Below, piece after piece: positions 1-6,212 of a stretch of DNA of 6,591 bases (its first letter is position 1; each line of letters starts with the position of its first letter). Source of the DNA: Methanosarcinales archaeon (GTDB lineage: Archaea > Halobacteriota > Methanosarcinia > Methanosarcinales > Methanogasteraceae). A program made the translations under genes and the position numbers. The notes below the pieces were generated by a model. That model was not told the origin of the DNA, did no database searches, and was given only the letters and a program-made list of their open reading frames with translations. The DNA is taken from positions 1-6,591 of the forward strand of contig JAUVEF010000066.1 of assembly GCA_030594905.1 (NCBI GenBank), in the 5' to 3' direction.

Positions 1-150
1 GTGGCGGCTGATTTCACGATCACTGAAGCTGACACATATATCACGGTTCCGTGCGATCCGGCAAACGCCCGATACGTGCGACTTCAAGAGACTGCACTTA
101 GCGGAGCCCACGGACAGTGTGCCGAGTTTGAGGTGTACGCAAGCATCTGA
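1..150 (+). CDS. C-terminal fragment of a protein with a discoidin-like (F5/8 type C) domain
   Basis: Frame 1 is open from the left edge to a TGA at 148-150, giving 49 visible residues; the gene begins outside the window. The visible end contains ARYVRLQETALSG and then AEFEVYAS. This pattern (a strand reading 'RYVRL', a short loop, then a final strand 'AEFEVY') is typical of the last two strands of F5/8 type C (discoidin) domains, which bind carbohydrates or cell-surface ligands on secreted proteins. Two cysteines are visible (in VPCDP and GQCAE) and could pair. No membrane anchor follows the domain, so the fragment itself gives no attachment mode. Family assignment rests on a short motif only; another beta-sandwich module is possible. 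It lies upstream of a second surface protein gene in the same direction, separated by a GC-rich hairpin. Confidence 0.55.
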   Translation: MAADFTITEADTYITVPCDPANARYVRLQETALSGAHGQCAEFEVYASI

Positions 151-166
151 ATGAAACAGGGTGGAG

Positions 167-201
167 AATGGCGGGGGGCAAGTGCCCCCGCCCCCGCCAT
201 T
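167..201 (+). terminator. GC-rich hairpin after the discoidin-like gene, probable terminator
   Basis: The arm AATGGCGGGGG at 167-177 is perfectly complementary to CCCCCGCCATT at 191-201. An inner pairing (GGGGGC 174-179 with GCCCCC 184-189) is an alternative register. It begins 17 nt after the TGA of the upstream gene and is followed by TTATCTTTATG, which is only moderately T-rich. Position and strength suggest transcription termination or 3'-end protection of the mRNA; the function is inferred. Confidence 0.5.
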
Positions 202-208
202 CCGTTAT

Positions 209-237
209 CTTTATGTAGTAGAACCCAGTATAATATC
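209..237 (+). promoter_or_regulatory. Candidate archaeal TATA elements upstream of the surface-protein gene
   Basis: Two AT-rich elements lie upstream of the start at 265: CTTTATGTA at 209-217 and AGTATAATATC at 227-237. Archaeal transcription usually starts about 25-27 bp downstream of the TATA centre, giving predicted starts near 239 or 259. The first would leave a leader of about 25 nt containing the GGAG at 257-260, so it fits better with the chosen start. Neither has a strong BRE, so the call is tentative. Confidence 0.3.
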
Positions 238-264
238 ACATATCGTCATGAATAATGGAGATAT

Positions 265-1434
265 GTGAGCAAAATGAATCCAATAGACCCAACATCTATA
301 TCGATATCGCATACCCCTCACAGAATGGGTTTGCGCACAGCCGAAATAATCCGTGGAAAGTCGGGATTAAGAATAACAACGGTGATAACTGTTTTGTTGC
401 TATTTACAGCATTTGTAACGCCTGTTTTTGCTGCCACGAAATTGGCTGATCTGAGTTCCGGAGACATGTTTGGCTTGATGGCGGACAAGGTCGATATTAT
501 GACTATTGACAATGGTATCTACTGTGTCTCGGTACAGGATGTGACTGGGCATTATGGTGAGGGTACTTACACCATCGCAACGAGTGCCGGGCATCCGGTG
601 CCAGACAAAAACGTCTTTTATGGTGGTGTTGATCAGGATCCTGGCAGCACATACATGACCGTAAAGGTGTATGGTACCGGCAAGGAATATGTTTCGACGA
701 CAACCGGTCCAACCCCCTCTTCAGGATGTGCAGTTGTGCCTCTGGACACGTGTTCTCCTGCGACCACGAAAAACAGCAACAGCATATACACAACATGGAC
801 AACACCAGAGAATTTGTTGATCAACCAAACAATCGCCGCAGAGGGTTCAACGCCTGACGACTCGATGGTTCGAGTGACAACCCATATAACAAATAACAAT
901 GCCAGAACCCAGAAGATAGGTGTCAGGTATGTGTGGGATACGATGATAGATACTGAAGATGGTTCATGGTTCATGGAGAGATTTCCGGATGCTAATTGGA
1001 TTGATACGGAATGTGAATGGGATTCGCCAACATTCTGGCGATACAACACCACAAACGATCCGAACAGTTCGATATTCACAATCGTTGGAACTCTAAAGCC
1101 GCCCAGCATATTGTCGCCGCGACCGACAACTCCTGACACGTTGCAGTTTGCCGCATGGGATGGCGTGTTTGATTGTGCGTTTGACTACACCAACAATCAA
1201 ACAACTATTGCCGGACCCGGAACTGATAGCGCCATAGTTTATTACTGGGGAAATGATGAAGCGAATGCGATGACACTAAACCAGGGCGAGTCAGTCAGTG
1301 TAACACAGTACCTGTATGTTACGCCACCGCCACCACGTGACGTTCCGACCATGACCTCAATCGGGATTGTGGCGCTTGCCGGACTGCTCGTTTTAATTGG
1401 TGCGGGCGTTATTGTGAGGGGAAGACGACCCTGA
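265..1434 (+). CDS. Secreted, C-terminally anchored archaeal surface protein of unknown function
   Basis: A 389-residue protein. The GTG start at 265 is preceded by GGAG at 257-260 (4-nt gap); in-frame ATGs at 274 and 325 (residues 4 and 21) are alternatives. The n-region is unusually long (about 37 residues), followed by a hydrophobic core at about 38-52 and an A-rich cleavage site (PVFA-ATK, after residue 56 or 57), which is why the ATG at 325 is a serious alternative. The mature part is Thr/Asn/Asp-rich with five cysteines (87, 155, 163, 250, 304) and N-glycosylation sequons at N187, N261, N267 and N311, as expected for an exported beta-rich protein. The C-terminus has a PPPP stretch (354-357), then VPTMTS (360-365), a hydrophobic helix (366-384) and an RGRRP tail. 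This is the general layout of archaeal sorting or anchoring tails and resembles IPTL/PEF-CTERM-like signals. No catalytic domain is recognised. It may be an envelope or S-layer-associated protein; this is inference. Confidence 0.85.
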   Translation: MSKMNPIDPTSISISHTPHRMGLRTAEIIRGKSGLRITTVITVLLLFTAFVTPVFAATKLADLSSGDMFGLMADKVDIMTIDNGIYCVSVQDVTGHYGEGTYTIATSAGHPVPDKNVFYGGVDQDPGSTYMTVKVYGTGKEYVSTTTGPTPSSGCAVVPLDTCSPATTKNSNSIYTTWTTPENLLINQTIAAEGSTPDDSMVRVTTHITNNNARTQKIGVRYVWDTMIDTEDGSWFMERFPDANWIDTECEWDSPTFWRYNTTNDPNSSIFTIVGTLKPPSILSPRPTTPDTLQFAAWDGVFDCAFDYTNNQTTIAGPGTDSAIVYYWGNDEANAMTLNQGESVSVTQYLYVTPPPPRDVPTMTSIGIVALAGLLVLIGAGVIVRGRRP

Positions 1435-1447
1435 TAACCCCTTCCCA

Positions 1448-1458
1448 CTTCTTTTTTA
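1448..1458 (+). terminator. T-rich terminator tract after the surface-protein gene
   Basis: The pyrimidine tract CTTCTTTTTTAG begins about 13 nt after the TGA of the surface-protein gene, within a longer pyrimidine-rich run from about 1438. Archaeal RNA polymerase terminates intrinsically on T-runs without needing a hairpin, so the tract is sufficient as a candidate terminator. Confidence 0.45.
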
Positions 1459-1464
1459 GCGTGT

Positions 1465-1665
1465 TTAGCTAACTGAAATGCGCACACTACATGTTACCTC
1501 TCCAGTTCCTTTCCCCATTTTCGCTTGTTGTGCCATGTCATCCTGCAAACGGCCGAGATATTTTATAGCGTCCGGACAATTTAGTTCTTGGACATAATGT
1601 TTGGATAATTTCTCGTCAATACGCCCCACACATCGTAAAATGACTTTTCTTGGTGAGTATTGAGA
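1465..1665 (-). pseudogene. Possible remnant of a degraded gene in the 379-bp gap
   Basis: The gap 1435-1813 holds no intact gene. On the minus strand one frame is open for 66 codons, from just after a TAA (1666-1668) to a TAA at 1465-1467. It includes RKVILRCVGRIDEKLSKHY and later CPDAIKYLGRLQDDMAQQ. No ATG start lies near its upstream end (only internal ATG and GTG codons). The same frame continues upstream through two stops (the TAA and a TGA) with plausible sequence such as TVVDFAQFVKMRALEIL. The 'VGRIDE' and 'KYLGRL' strings resemble those found in some transposase N-termini, but this is a weak resemblance. A second minus-strand frame is also open over part of the region (about 44 codons, containing GNIRLVRGNLNTHQEKSF), so a frameshifted gene is another reading. 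Chance open frames cannot be excluded. Confidence 0.25.
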
Positions 1666-1813
1666 TTACCCCTGACCAGTCGGATGTTTCCAGCGTCAGA
1701 GTATTTCAAGGGCACGCATCTTCACGAATTGTGCGAAATCCACCACGGTTCTGGTTCTTCTTTTGGTAACCGGGGTCACCCGTTTCCATGCAGTATAATT
1801 CGATTGTCAGGAT

Positions 1814-2662
1814 TTAGAGCTTAATTCGCACCCGCTCATAGAAGTGCCATCTGGTCTTCACAAAAAGAGCCGGCTCGTCAGCACTTGTGATGGTGATGGT
1901 ATCACCAGCGCGTACCGGCTGTGTGTACTGCCCGTCAATCACGATAGCAGCGCCCTCGGATGCGTGTATCGGCTTGACCGTGATCTCGCTCTCGGCGCAG
2001 ACCACCCATGGTCTTGATGACAGCTTGTACGGCGCAAGCGGCACGATGATTGTGCCATCCACTCTCGGATCGACGATCGGACCTCCCGCGCTCATCGCAT
2101 AAGCGGTGGATCCTGTCGGCGTTGCGATGACGATGCCGTCGGCGCGTAGTTCGTCAAGTTCATGACCATCCACCAGAATGCGGAACGCAAACATCTTAGC
2201 AGGTGATGTCGTGACGATTGAGGTTGTGACAATCACTGCTTCGTTGGTTGCGAAGGGGAGAAAATCCCCATTGATGTGTATCGCAAGCCGCATCCGCGCC
2301 TCGACCTTGAAATCAGCTAAAACCTCGTCAATCATCGAAAACGCGTTTTCTGATGTGGCATCTGCAAGAAAACCGACCCTGCCAAAATTAACTCCAAGAA
2401 CCGGTATCTGCTTCTTAAGTTTCTGGATGGTGCGGAGGATTGTACCGTCGCCGCCAATAACAATCAGGAGATCCGCCCGCAGCTCCTCTATAGGCAAACC
2501 ACCCGTTCCAAGTCCAGATGCGGTGTCGTGATCGAGTATAACCTCCTTGATCGAGGGTTTCGATTCGAGATGGCTCTGTATGTGCCCTGCCAACCGGATT
2601 GCGTCAGGCTCATCATATCTGGAAACGATTGCTACCCGTTTAACGATCTCATCTATGCTCAC
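1814..2662 (-). CDS. nadK: NAD kinase (ATP/polyphosphate-NAD kinase)
   Basis: NAD kinase phosphorylates NAD+ to NADP+ in the cytoplasm and is the cell's source of NADP(H). Numbered from the longer ORF start at 2683, the diagnostic motifs are all present: GGDGT at 77-81 (nucleotide binding and catalysis), VNFGRVGFLAD at 98-108, the TNEAV segment with the conserved NE at 147-148, and ADGIVIATPTGSTAY at 181-195 (glycine-rich conserved region II). A beta-rich C-terminal domain follows, and the total length (282-289 residues) is normal for archaeal enzymes. I prefer the GTG at 2662: GTGAGG (GAGG at 2672-2675) lies 9 nt upstream as a good Shine-Dalgarno, and the product then begins MSIDEIVKRVAIVSR. 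The in-frame ATG at 2683 lacks a ribosome binding site but would work if the transcript is leaderless. The gene stands alone, with no close same-strand partner. Confidence 0.93.
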   Translation of the reverse strand: MSIDEIVKRVAIVSRYDEPDAIRLAGHIQSHLESKPSIKEVILDHDTASGLGTGGLPIEELRADLLIVIGGDGTILRTIQKLKKQIPVLGVNFGRVGFLADATSENAFSMIDEVLADFKVEARMRLAIHINGDFLPFATNEAVIVTTSIVTTSPAKMFAFRILVDGHELDELRADGIVIATPTGSTAYAMSAGGPIVDPRVDGTIIVPLAPYKLSSRPWVVCAESEITVKPIHASEGAAIVIDGQYTQPVRAGDTITITSADEPALFVKTRWHFYERVRIKL

Positions 2663-2707
2663 CAAACAACGCCTCACTGACATTTGAGCGGGCGCATCAC
2701 ATTAGTC

Positions 2708-2717
2708 TTTTGTATAC
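2708..2717 (-). promoter_or_regulatory. Candidate TATA box for nadK
   Basis: On the minus strand the element reads AGTATACAAA, centred near 2713. The expected transcription start 25-27 bp downstream falls near 2686. That gives either a leader of about 24 nt carrying the GAGG site before the GTG at 2662, or an essentially leaderless message from the ATG at 2683. No strong BRE is visible. Confidence 0.4.
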
Positions 2718-2779
2718 TCTGCTCGGGTGCCCGGATGTTACCTGATTGCCCGATCTCTGGAGTCCGGGCTAAGACCTGA

Positions 2780-2813
2780 AAATAAAAAGTAACCCCGCCG
2801 GGGGTGCCGGCGG
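2780..2813 (-). terminator. Hairpin plus T-tract terminator of the cytochrome gene
   Basis: CCGCCGG at 2795-2801 pairs perfectly with CCGGCGG at 2807-2813 across a 5-nt loop. Read on the minus strand, the hairpin is followed by GGGGTTACTTTTTATTTTC, a clear T-rich tract. It begins about 47 nt after the stop codon of the cytochrome gene and lies before the nadK promoter, so it separates the two minus-strand genes. Confidence 0.75.
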
Positions 2814-2859
2814 AATCGTATCATTGCATCATTGTATCGTGGAATCGCACGATCAGATC

Positions 2860-3798
2860 TCAGATCGGTGCATGCCCGTTCGTGTGACAGGTCATACAGT
2901 CAACGTCCACAACAATATCCTTGTGTGCATCAGCATGGCAGTCGATACATGCCTTTGCTCCGGTGTGCTCGATGTGACAGTCAGTGCAGTTCAACTTCGC
3001 ATGTTCGGTCGGATACGTGATGAACTCCTCCTTAGTGCCTTCATGGCACAACATGCACTTCTCGCTGGTCACGATAGCACCGAACTTGATCACTGTCGGA
3101 GCATGTGGGTTATGACAGACCTGACAGTCTGCTAGTTCTGATCCGTGTTCAATCCCATGACAGTCCAGACATGTCATGGATTCGGCATGATCCTCGTGAC
3201 AGGCGTAGCATCCATCTCCGATCAATGGCGCATCATAACTGTACGTCGTCGGACTCAGTGTATATCGTCGAGCCCCATAGCTGGTGTCCTTCGTCGCATG
3301 TCCGCCACCGGATGTGGTGAACTCGGTGTACTGGGTCTCATGGCAGTCAGCACAGCCATAGCTGGTGTCCGCGGCATGAGCAGGATGACAATCCCGGCAG
3401 TCGCCTTCTACAAGCTCGGTGGCATGTTGATAATCGCCATGGCATATACTGCACTCGGTATACATCGGTGCAACAGGTGTGTTATGACAGCGTATGCATT
3501 CAGTTGATAGCATTCCCTCGTGTAGCTGCATGCTCTCCGGTGCCTGAGATTCCGCAAGGTCCCTGAGGCACTTCCCGGAATACGGCTCAGCACGTTCGCC
3601 TCTCTGATCAGGAACGATCGCATTGAACACAGCAGGCCATATACCAGTCCCTGCCATCTCCTGAGTGTACTCCGAATTATGACAGCCACCACACTGCTGC
3701 ATCTCGATCGATGCGTCTGAGTCATAGACGATAATCGAGACAAAGACCAACCCAAGAACCATCAGCATCAGCACGGCAAATAATTGAGTTTTGTTCAT
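2860..3798 (-). CDS. Membrane-anchored dodecaheme cytochrome c (12 CxxCH motifs)
   Basis: A 312-residue protein with twelve CxxCH heme c attachment sites, at residues 36, 101, 116, 134, 149, 197, 210, 225, 248, 271, 284 and 301. The N-terminus has one hydrophobic segment at about 5-24 (LFAVLMLMVLGLVFV) with no lipobox cysteine, so it is either a Sec signal peptide or an uncleaved anchor with the hemes outside the membrane. Eleven histidines lie outside the motifs (93, 125, 141, 167, 204, 218, 232, 266, 278, 292, 309), almost enough for bis-His ligation of every heme. Residues 41-100 form a heme-free insertion with a lone Cys77. No other domain is present. Such proteins carry electrons in membrane or extracellular chains, in keeping with methane/alkane-oxidising or metal-reducing archaea; the partner is not visible here. 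The ATG at 3798 has GAGG (3807-3810) 8 nt upstream. It belongs to no recognised cytochrome cluster in this window. Confidence 0.93.
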   Translation of the reverse strand: MNKTQLFAVLMLMVLGLVFVSIIVYDSDASIEMQQCGGCHNSEYTQEMAGTGIWPAVFNAIVPDQRGERAEPYSGKCLRDLAESQAPESMQLHEGMLSTECIRCHNTPVAPMYTECSICHGDYQHATELVEGDCRDCHPAHAADTSYGCADCHETQYTEFTTSGGGHATKDTSYGARRYTLSPTTYSYDAPLIGDGCYACHEDHAESMTCLDCHGIEHGSELADCQVCHNPHAPTVIKFGAIVTSEKCMLCHEGTKEEFITYPTEHAKLNCTDCHIEHTGAKACIDCHADAHKDIVVDVDCMTCHTNGHAPI

Positions 3799-3849
3799 GG
3801 TAGGTTCCTCAACATTATCATAAGATGATAGTAAAACACATCAAATTCC

Positions 3850-3866
3850 TATAAATATGTTTCGGC
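3850..3866. promoter_or_regulatory. Shared divergent TATA/BRE region for the cytochrome and gins51
   Basis: The 89-bp divergent gap has one strong AT element, TATAAATATG around 3850-3860. On the minus strand it reads CGAAACATATTTATAG, with a good BRE (CGAAA) directly upstream of the TATA box; a start near 3828 would give the cytochrome mRNA a leader of about 30 nt. On the plus strand it reads CCTATAAATA, which would start gins51 near 3882, leaving only about 6 nt before its ATG. A single TBP site may therefore serve both genes; the BRE favours the cytochrome direction. Confidence 0.5.
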
Positions 3867-3887
3867 GTTTGCCACCAGATTGAAGTA

Positions 3888-4664
3888 ATGTTTGATCGCA
3901 AATATGCTAATATGGACTTTGAAGAACTGCGCAATACCTTGAAACAGGAGCAGAAATCAAAACTCGCAAAACTTGAGCCTGACTTTTATGAAAGTGTGCG
4001 CACGTATCTTGATGGGCTTCGTGAGGAGCAGAAAACCGCATCTGGCAAAGAAGCCCAGTTTCTTGCAGACGAACTTGAGACCGCAAGTGATCGTTTGCAG
4101 CGCATCTTCAATCTACGGATCGGAAAGATCGTTAATCTTGCATCCTTGAGCATAATGGGGGAGATTGGCGGCATCAAGCAGGACATTGATATGATGACGC
4201 GAATTGAGCGTGACATCTATGATTCGGTGCTTGGCGCGGTGCGGCAGGGCTGGAGTGCAGTTGAACAGGTGATTGCTGGTGAGTCTGTTGAAATGGGGGA
4301 ATCAGTTACGCCAATTACTCCGGTTGCACCTGTTACTCCCGTTACTCCAGTCACATCGGCTGCACATGTCCCGCCTGCCCCACCTGCCCCACCAGTGTCA
4401 ACCCCACCGGCACCAGAGGCGGCGACCGCCAGACCAGCCGAAGATACGGGAAATCTTGAGGGGGTCGAAACAGTGAAAATGGGCACACCGGATGGTTACG
4501 CGATCGTGCGCGTGTTAAAGAGCATTCCCACCTTCGTAGGCACGGATGGCCACCATTACACCCTTGCAAAGAACGATGTGGTGACGCTGCCCGACCTCCA
4601 TGCAACGGTGCTGTGCAAACGAAGGGCGGTGCTGCCGGTTGAGATGTCCTCAGTGTCCGGGTGA
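3888..4664 (+). CDS. gins51: Archaeal GINS complex subunit Gins51
   Basis: GINS joins MCM and Cdc45/RecJ-like GAN in the replicative CMG helicase; archaea have Gins51 (helical A domain then B domain) and often Gins23 (reverse order). Here the A domain is N-terminal (about 1-130): Lys/Glu-rich helices, then RLQRIFNLRIGKIVNLASL at 69-87, the usual conserved core. The small beta-rich B domain is C-terminal (about 203-252): VRVLKSIPTFVGTDGHHY, then NDVVTLPDLHATVLCKRRAV. The A-B order identifies Gins51. At 258 residues it is longer than is typical, because a Pro/Thr/Ala-rich linker at about 140-185 joins the domains, with a run of TPV repeats (141-156) and a PPAPPAPP stretch (162-169). The ATG at 3888 has no clear Shine-Dalgarno and probably has a very short leader. 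The gene is not next to primase or PCNA genes here. Confidence 0.85.
   Translation: MFDRKYANMDFEELRNTLKQEQKSKLAKLEPDFYESVRTYLDGLREEQKTASGKEAQFLADELETASDRLQRIFNLRIGKIVNLASLSIMGEIGGIKQDIDMMTRIERDIYDSVLGAVRQGWSAVEQVIAGESVEMGESVTPITPVAPVTPVTPVTSAAHVPPAPPAPPVSTPPAPEAATARPAEDTGNLEGVETVKMGTPDGYAIVRVLKSIPTFVGTDGHHYTLAKNDVVTLPDLHATVLCKRRAVLPVEMSSVSG
4305..4416 (+). repeat. Low-complexity Pro/Thr-rich linker-coding repeats in gins51
   Basis: The segment contains imperfect repeats of the 9-base unit (CCN GTT ACT) coding Thr-Pro-Val (residues 141-156), followed by CCNGCC repeats coding Pro-Pro-Ala (about 162-169). Such repeats can change length by slippage. Boundaries are approximate. Confidence 0.6.
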
Positions 4665-4845
4665 GGTTGACGCGGGATGGTGATGGCAATTTAGGGACTC
4701 CTAAGTAGATATTTTGCTCCGATGTACGCCCTGAAGTCGCCAAACCCACGATAAATACGGGGCATCTGTGGGGCTCGGGGGTCGTGTATTGGCAGGGGTG
4801 TAGGCAGATGTTGGATGGACAATATGGGCATGCGGTGTAATTGGC
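4665..4845. other. Intergenic region between convergent gins51 and Fic genes, no gene seen
   Basis: About 220 bp separate the two convergent stop codons. I see no open frame with coding character, no tRNA-like fold and no recognisable repeat in this part. The sequence shifts from G-rich (about 4770-4840) to strongly AT-rich at the boundary of the Fic gene, consistent with the edge of an acquired segment. Confidence 0.4.
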
Positions 4846-4874
4846 ATTTTATTATATAATTTATGAAATAAAAT
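4846..4874. terminator. AT-rich stem, probable bidirectional terminator
   Basis: ATTTTATT at 4846-4853 is complementary to AATAAAAT at 4867-4874 with a 13-nt AT-rich loop. It lies 10 nt after the Fic stop codon on the minus strand, where it is flanked by TTAAATATTTTATTTC, and gives T-runs on both strands. The convergent gene arrangement fits termination in both directions. Confidence 0.5.
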
Positions 4875-4884
4875 ATTTAACGGA

Positions 4885-6198
4885 TTATCTGTTGATACTA
4901 TATTCTGATAATTTAAAGACGAATTTATTCTTAATCTTGGTCTTTTCTAAATACCCCAACTCAGTCAAGTGTAAGAGATCGTTGCGTGCAGTATCATAAG
5001 CTACATTATAGGTTGTCATTATCTCGTTGATGACAAAATTTTTCTCTGGACTCCTCATAATTTTCTTGAGTATTTCCGCTTGGCGTAAATTTATATCGTT
5101 GATACCTTGAATTAAGTCAAGAGCTTCTGAATATTCCTTTTGTTTTTTACTAATATAAGATTCCATATCATGAAGTGCTTCATCAATTGAATCTAAATTA
5201 TAATTAATAAAATACGCAAGATCATTTTCGTCAGTCTCAGTATAAAGGTAAGCTAAACCATATTTTGTTTTTGATCGCAAAATAATCCGGGAAACTGACA
5301 TATATTCGAATAACCAATATCCCCTTGAGAGCATATACCAGTAAAAGATCGTTCTCGCAGTTCTTCCGTTGCCATCATTGAACGGATGAATATATCCAAT
5401 AAGAAAATGAAGAATGATTCCCTTGACCACCGGGTGAATAAACTCCCCGCCATCATTACTTGCATATTCACAAAACTCTTCCATCAAACCATTTATTTTT
5501 TTATAATCGGGTGGGGTATAGTAAATCTTCTCGTATTCCAGAGGATCTCCAACAACAATTTCATTATTATCTCTGAAGCGACCTTCATCATTTTTATCTT
5601 CGAGAGTGTCTTTTGTGATATTTTTATGCAATTTAAGAATTATTTCAGGTGTTAGGGTTCTATCTTTCATTTTTGTTATTTTTTGCATGGTTTCATAACC
5701 ATTGACAATCATCCGCTCAGAATAGTTTATAGGCTTTCTATTCAATCGCAATATTTCTTTTGCAATTTTTCTGGTTGTGGCTGCCCCCTCTAACTGACTT
5801 GAAGCGATTGCCTCCTCCATCAATGAACTGATGATATAACGACCTCGCCCTTCGGTGCTGACAGATTCCAAACCGGTTTCTAAGTGACCTGCCGTACCTT
5901 TATCCATAAGATGGAGTTTCCGCTGGGCATCACTCAAAAGAAGATATTTGAATGTCCAATCGTTAAATTTAATCGGTTTATACTGCTGTGAGCGAAATAT
6001 CTTAATAAGAGCCCATATATATTCTGGATTTGTTTTATTGGGCGTTTCTTTATATCGGAGTTTATCCCAATGAATATAGTCCTGATTACACTTTACGACA
6101 AAGTCGTAGACCGTTTCATCGCTTAATAACTTAAAAACTTGTTCGCTGTTTTTTTCAAGAATATCGCGTACGTTCGGGGGTTTCTTCGGAACTTTCAT
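4885..6198 (-). CDS. Fic family protein (class II, self-inhibited) with C-terminal winged helix
   Basis: Fic enzymes usually transfer AMP from ATP to target protein hydroxyls. In the 437-residue product from the ATG at 6198, the Fic active-site motif HPFNDGNGR lies at 271-279 (catalytic His271, phosphate-binding Asn/Gly, Arg279), and the flap region with GRFRDNNEIVVGD and YYTPPDYKK lies about 50 residues before it. SSQLEG at 133-138 matches the (S/T)xxxE(G/N) inhibitory motif, N-terminal to the core as in class II Fic proteins, so activity should be held in check by its glutamate. The C-terminal part (about 365-430: RQAEILKKIM, then YDTARNDLLHLTELGYLEK) looks like a winged helix-turn-helix, suggesting DNA binding and self-regulation. 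The longer TTG start at 6204 is less likely; the ATG sits where a leaderless transcript would begin. Base composition is clearly AT-rich (18 of 60 G+C in 5641-5700, against 36 of 60 in 2101-2160 of nadK), pointing to acquisition. The target is unknown, and no antitoxin-like partner gene is adjacent. Confidence 0.92.
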   Translation of the reverse strand: MKVPKKPPNVRDILEKNSEQVFKLLSDETVYDFVVKCNQDYIHWDKLRYKETPNKTNPEYIWALIKIFRSQQYKPIKFNDWTFKYLLLSDAQRKLHLMDKGTAGHLETGLESVSTEGRGRYIISSLMEEAIASSQLEGAATTRKIAKEILRLNRKPINYSERMIVNGYETMQKITKMKDRTLTPEIILKLHKNITKDTLEDKNDEGRFRDNNEIVVGDPLEYEKIYYTPPDYKKINGLMEEFCEYASNDGGEFIHPVVKGIILHFLIGYIHPFNDGNGRTARTIFYWYMLSRGYWLFEYMSVSRIILRSKTKYGLAYLYTETDENDLAYFINYNLDSIDEALHDMESYISKKQKEYSEALDLIQGINDINLRQAEILKKIMRSPEKNFVINEIMTTYNVAYDTARNDLLHLTELGYLEKTKIKNKFVFKLSEYSINR

Positions 6199-6212
6199 AG
6201 TCAAATAGAAAA

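Noticed and set aside
633..1139. 168-codon open frame on the minus strand inside the surface-protein gene
   Set aside because: It is fully antisense to a gene with a signal peptide, sequons and an anchor; its translation has no domain and no separate start signals.
1765..1780. Imperfect palindrome GGTAACCGGGGTCACC downstream of nadK
   Set aside because: It is imperfect, no T-tract follows on the minus strand, and it is not placed at a promoter.
2816..2862. Short repeats (ATCATTG twice, CAGATC twice) near the cytochrome stop codon
   Set aside because: Only 6-7 bp each with irregular spacing; easily due to chance.
2824..3507. Several plus-strand open frames of 60-120 codons over the cytochrome gene
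   Set aside because: They are antisense shadows of the CxxCH-rich gene, with His/Cys/Arg-rich translations and no ribosome sites.
3105..3760. Repeated TGACAG/CATGACAG words that look like a dispersed repeat or CRISPR
   Set aside because: They are the reverse complements of codons for the recurring CxxCH motifs; spacing is irregular and explained by the protein.
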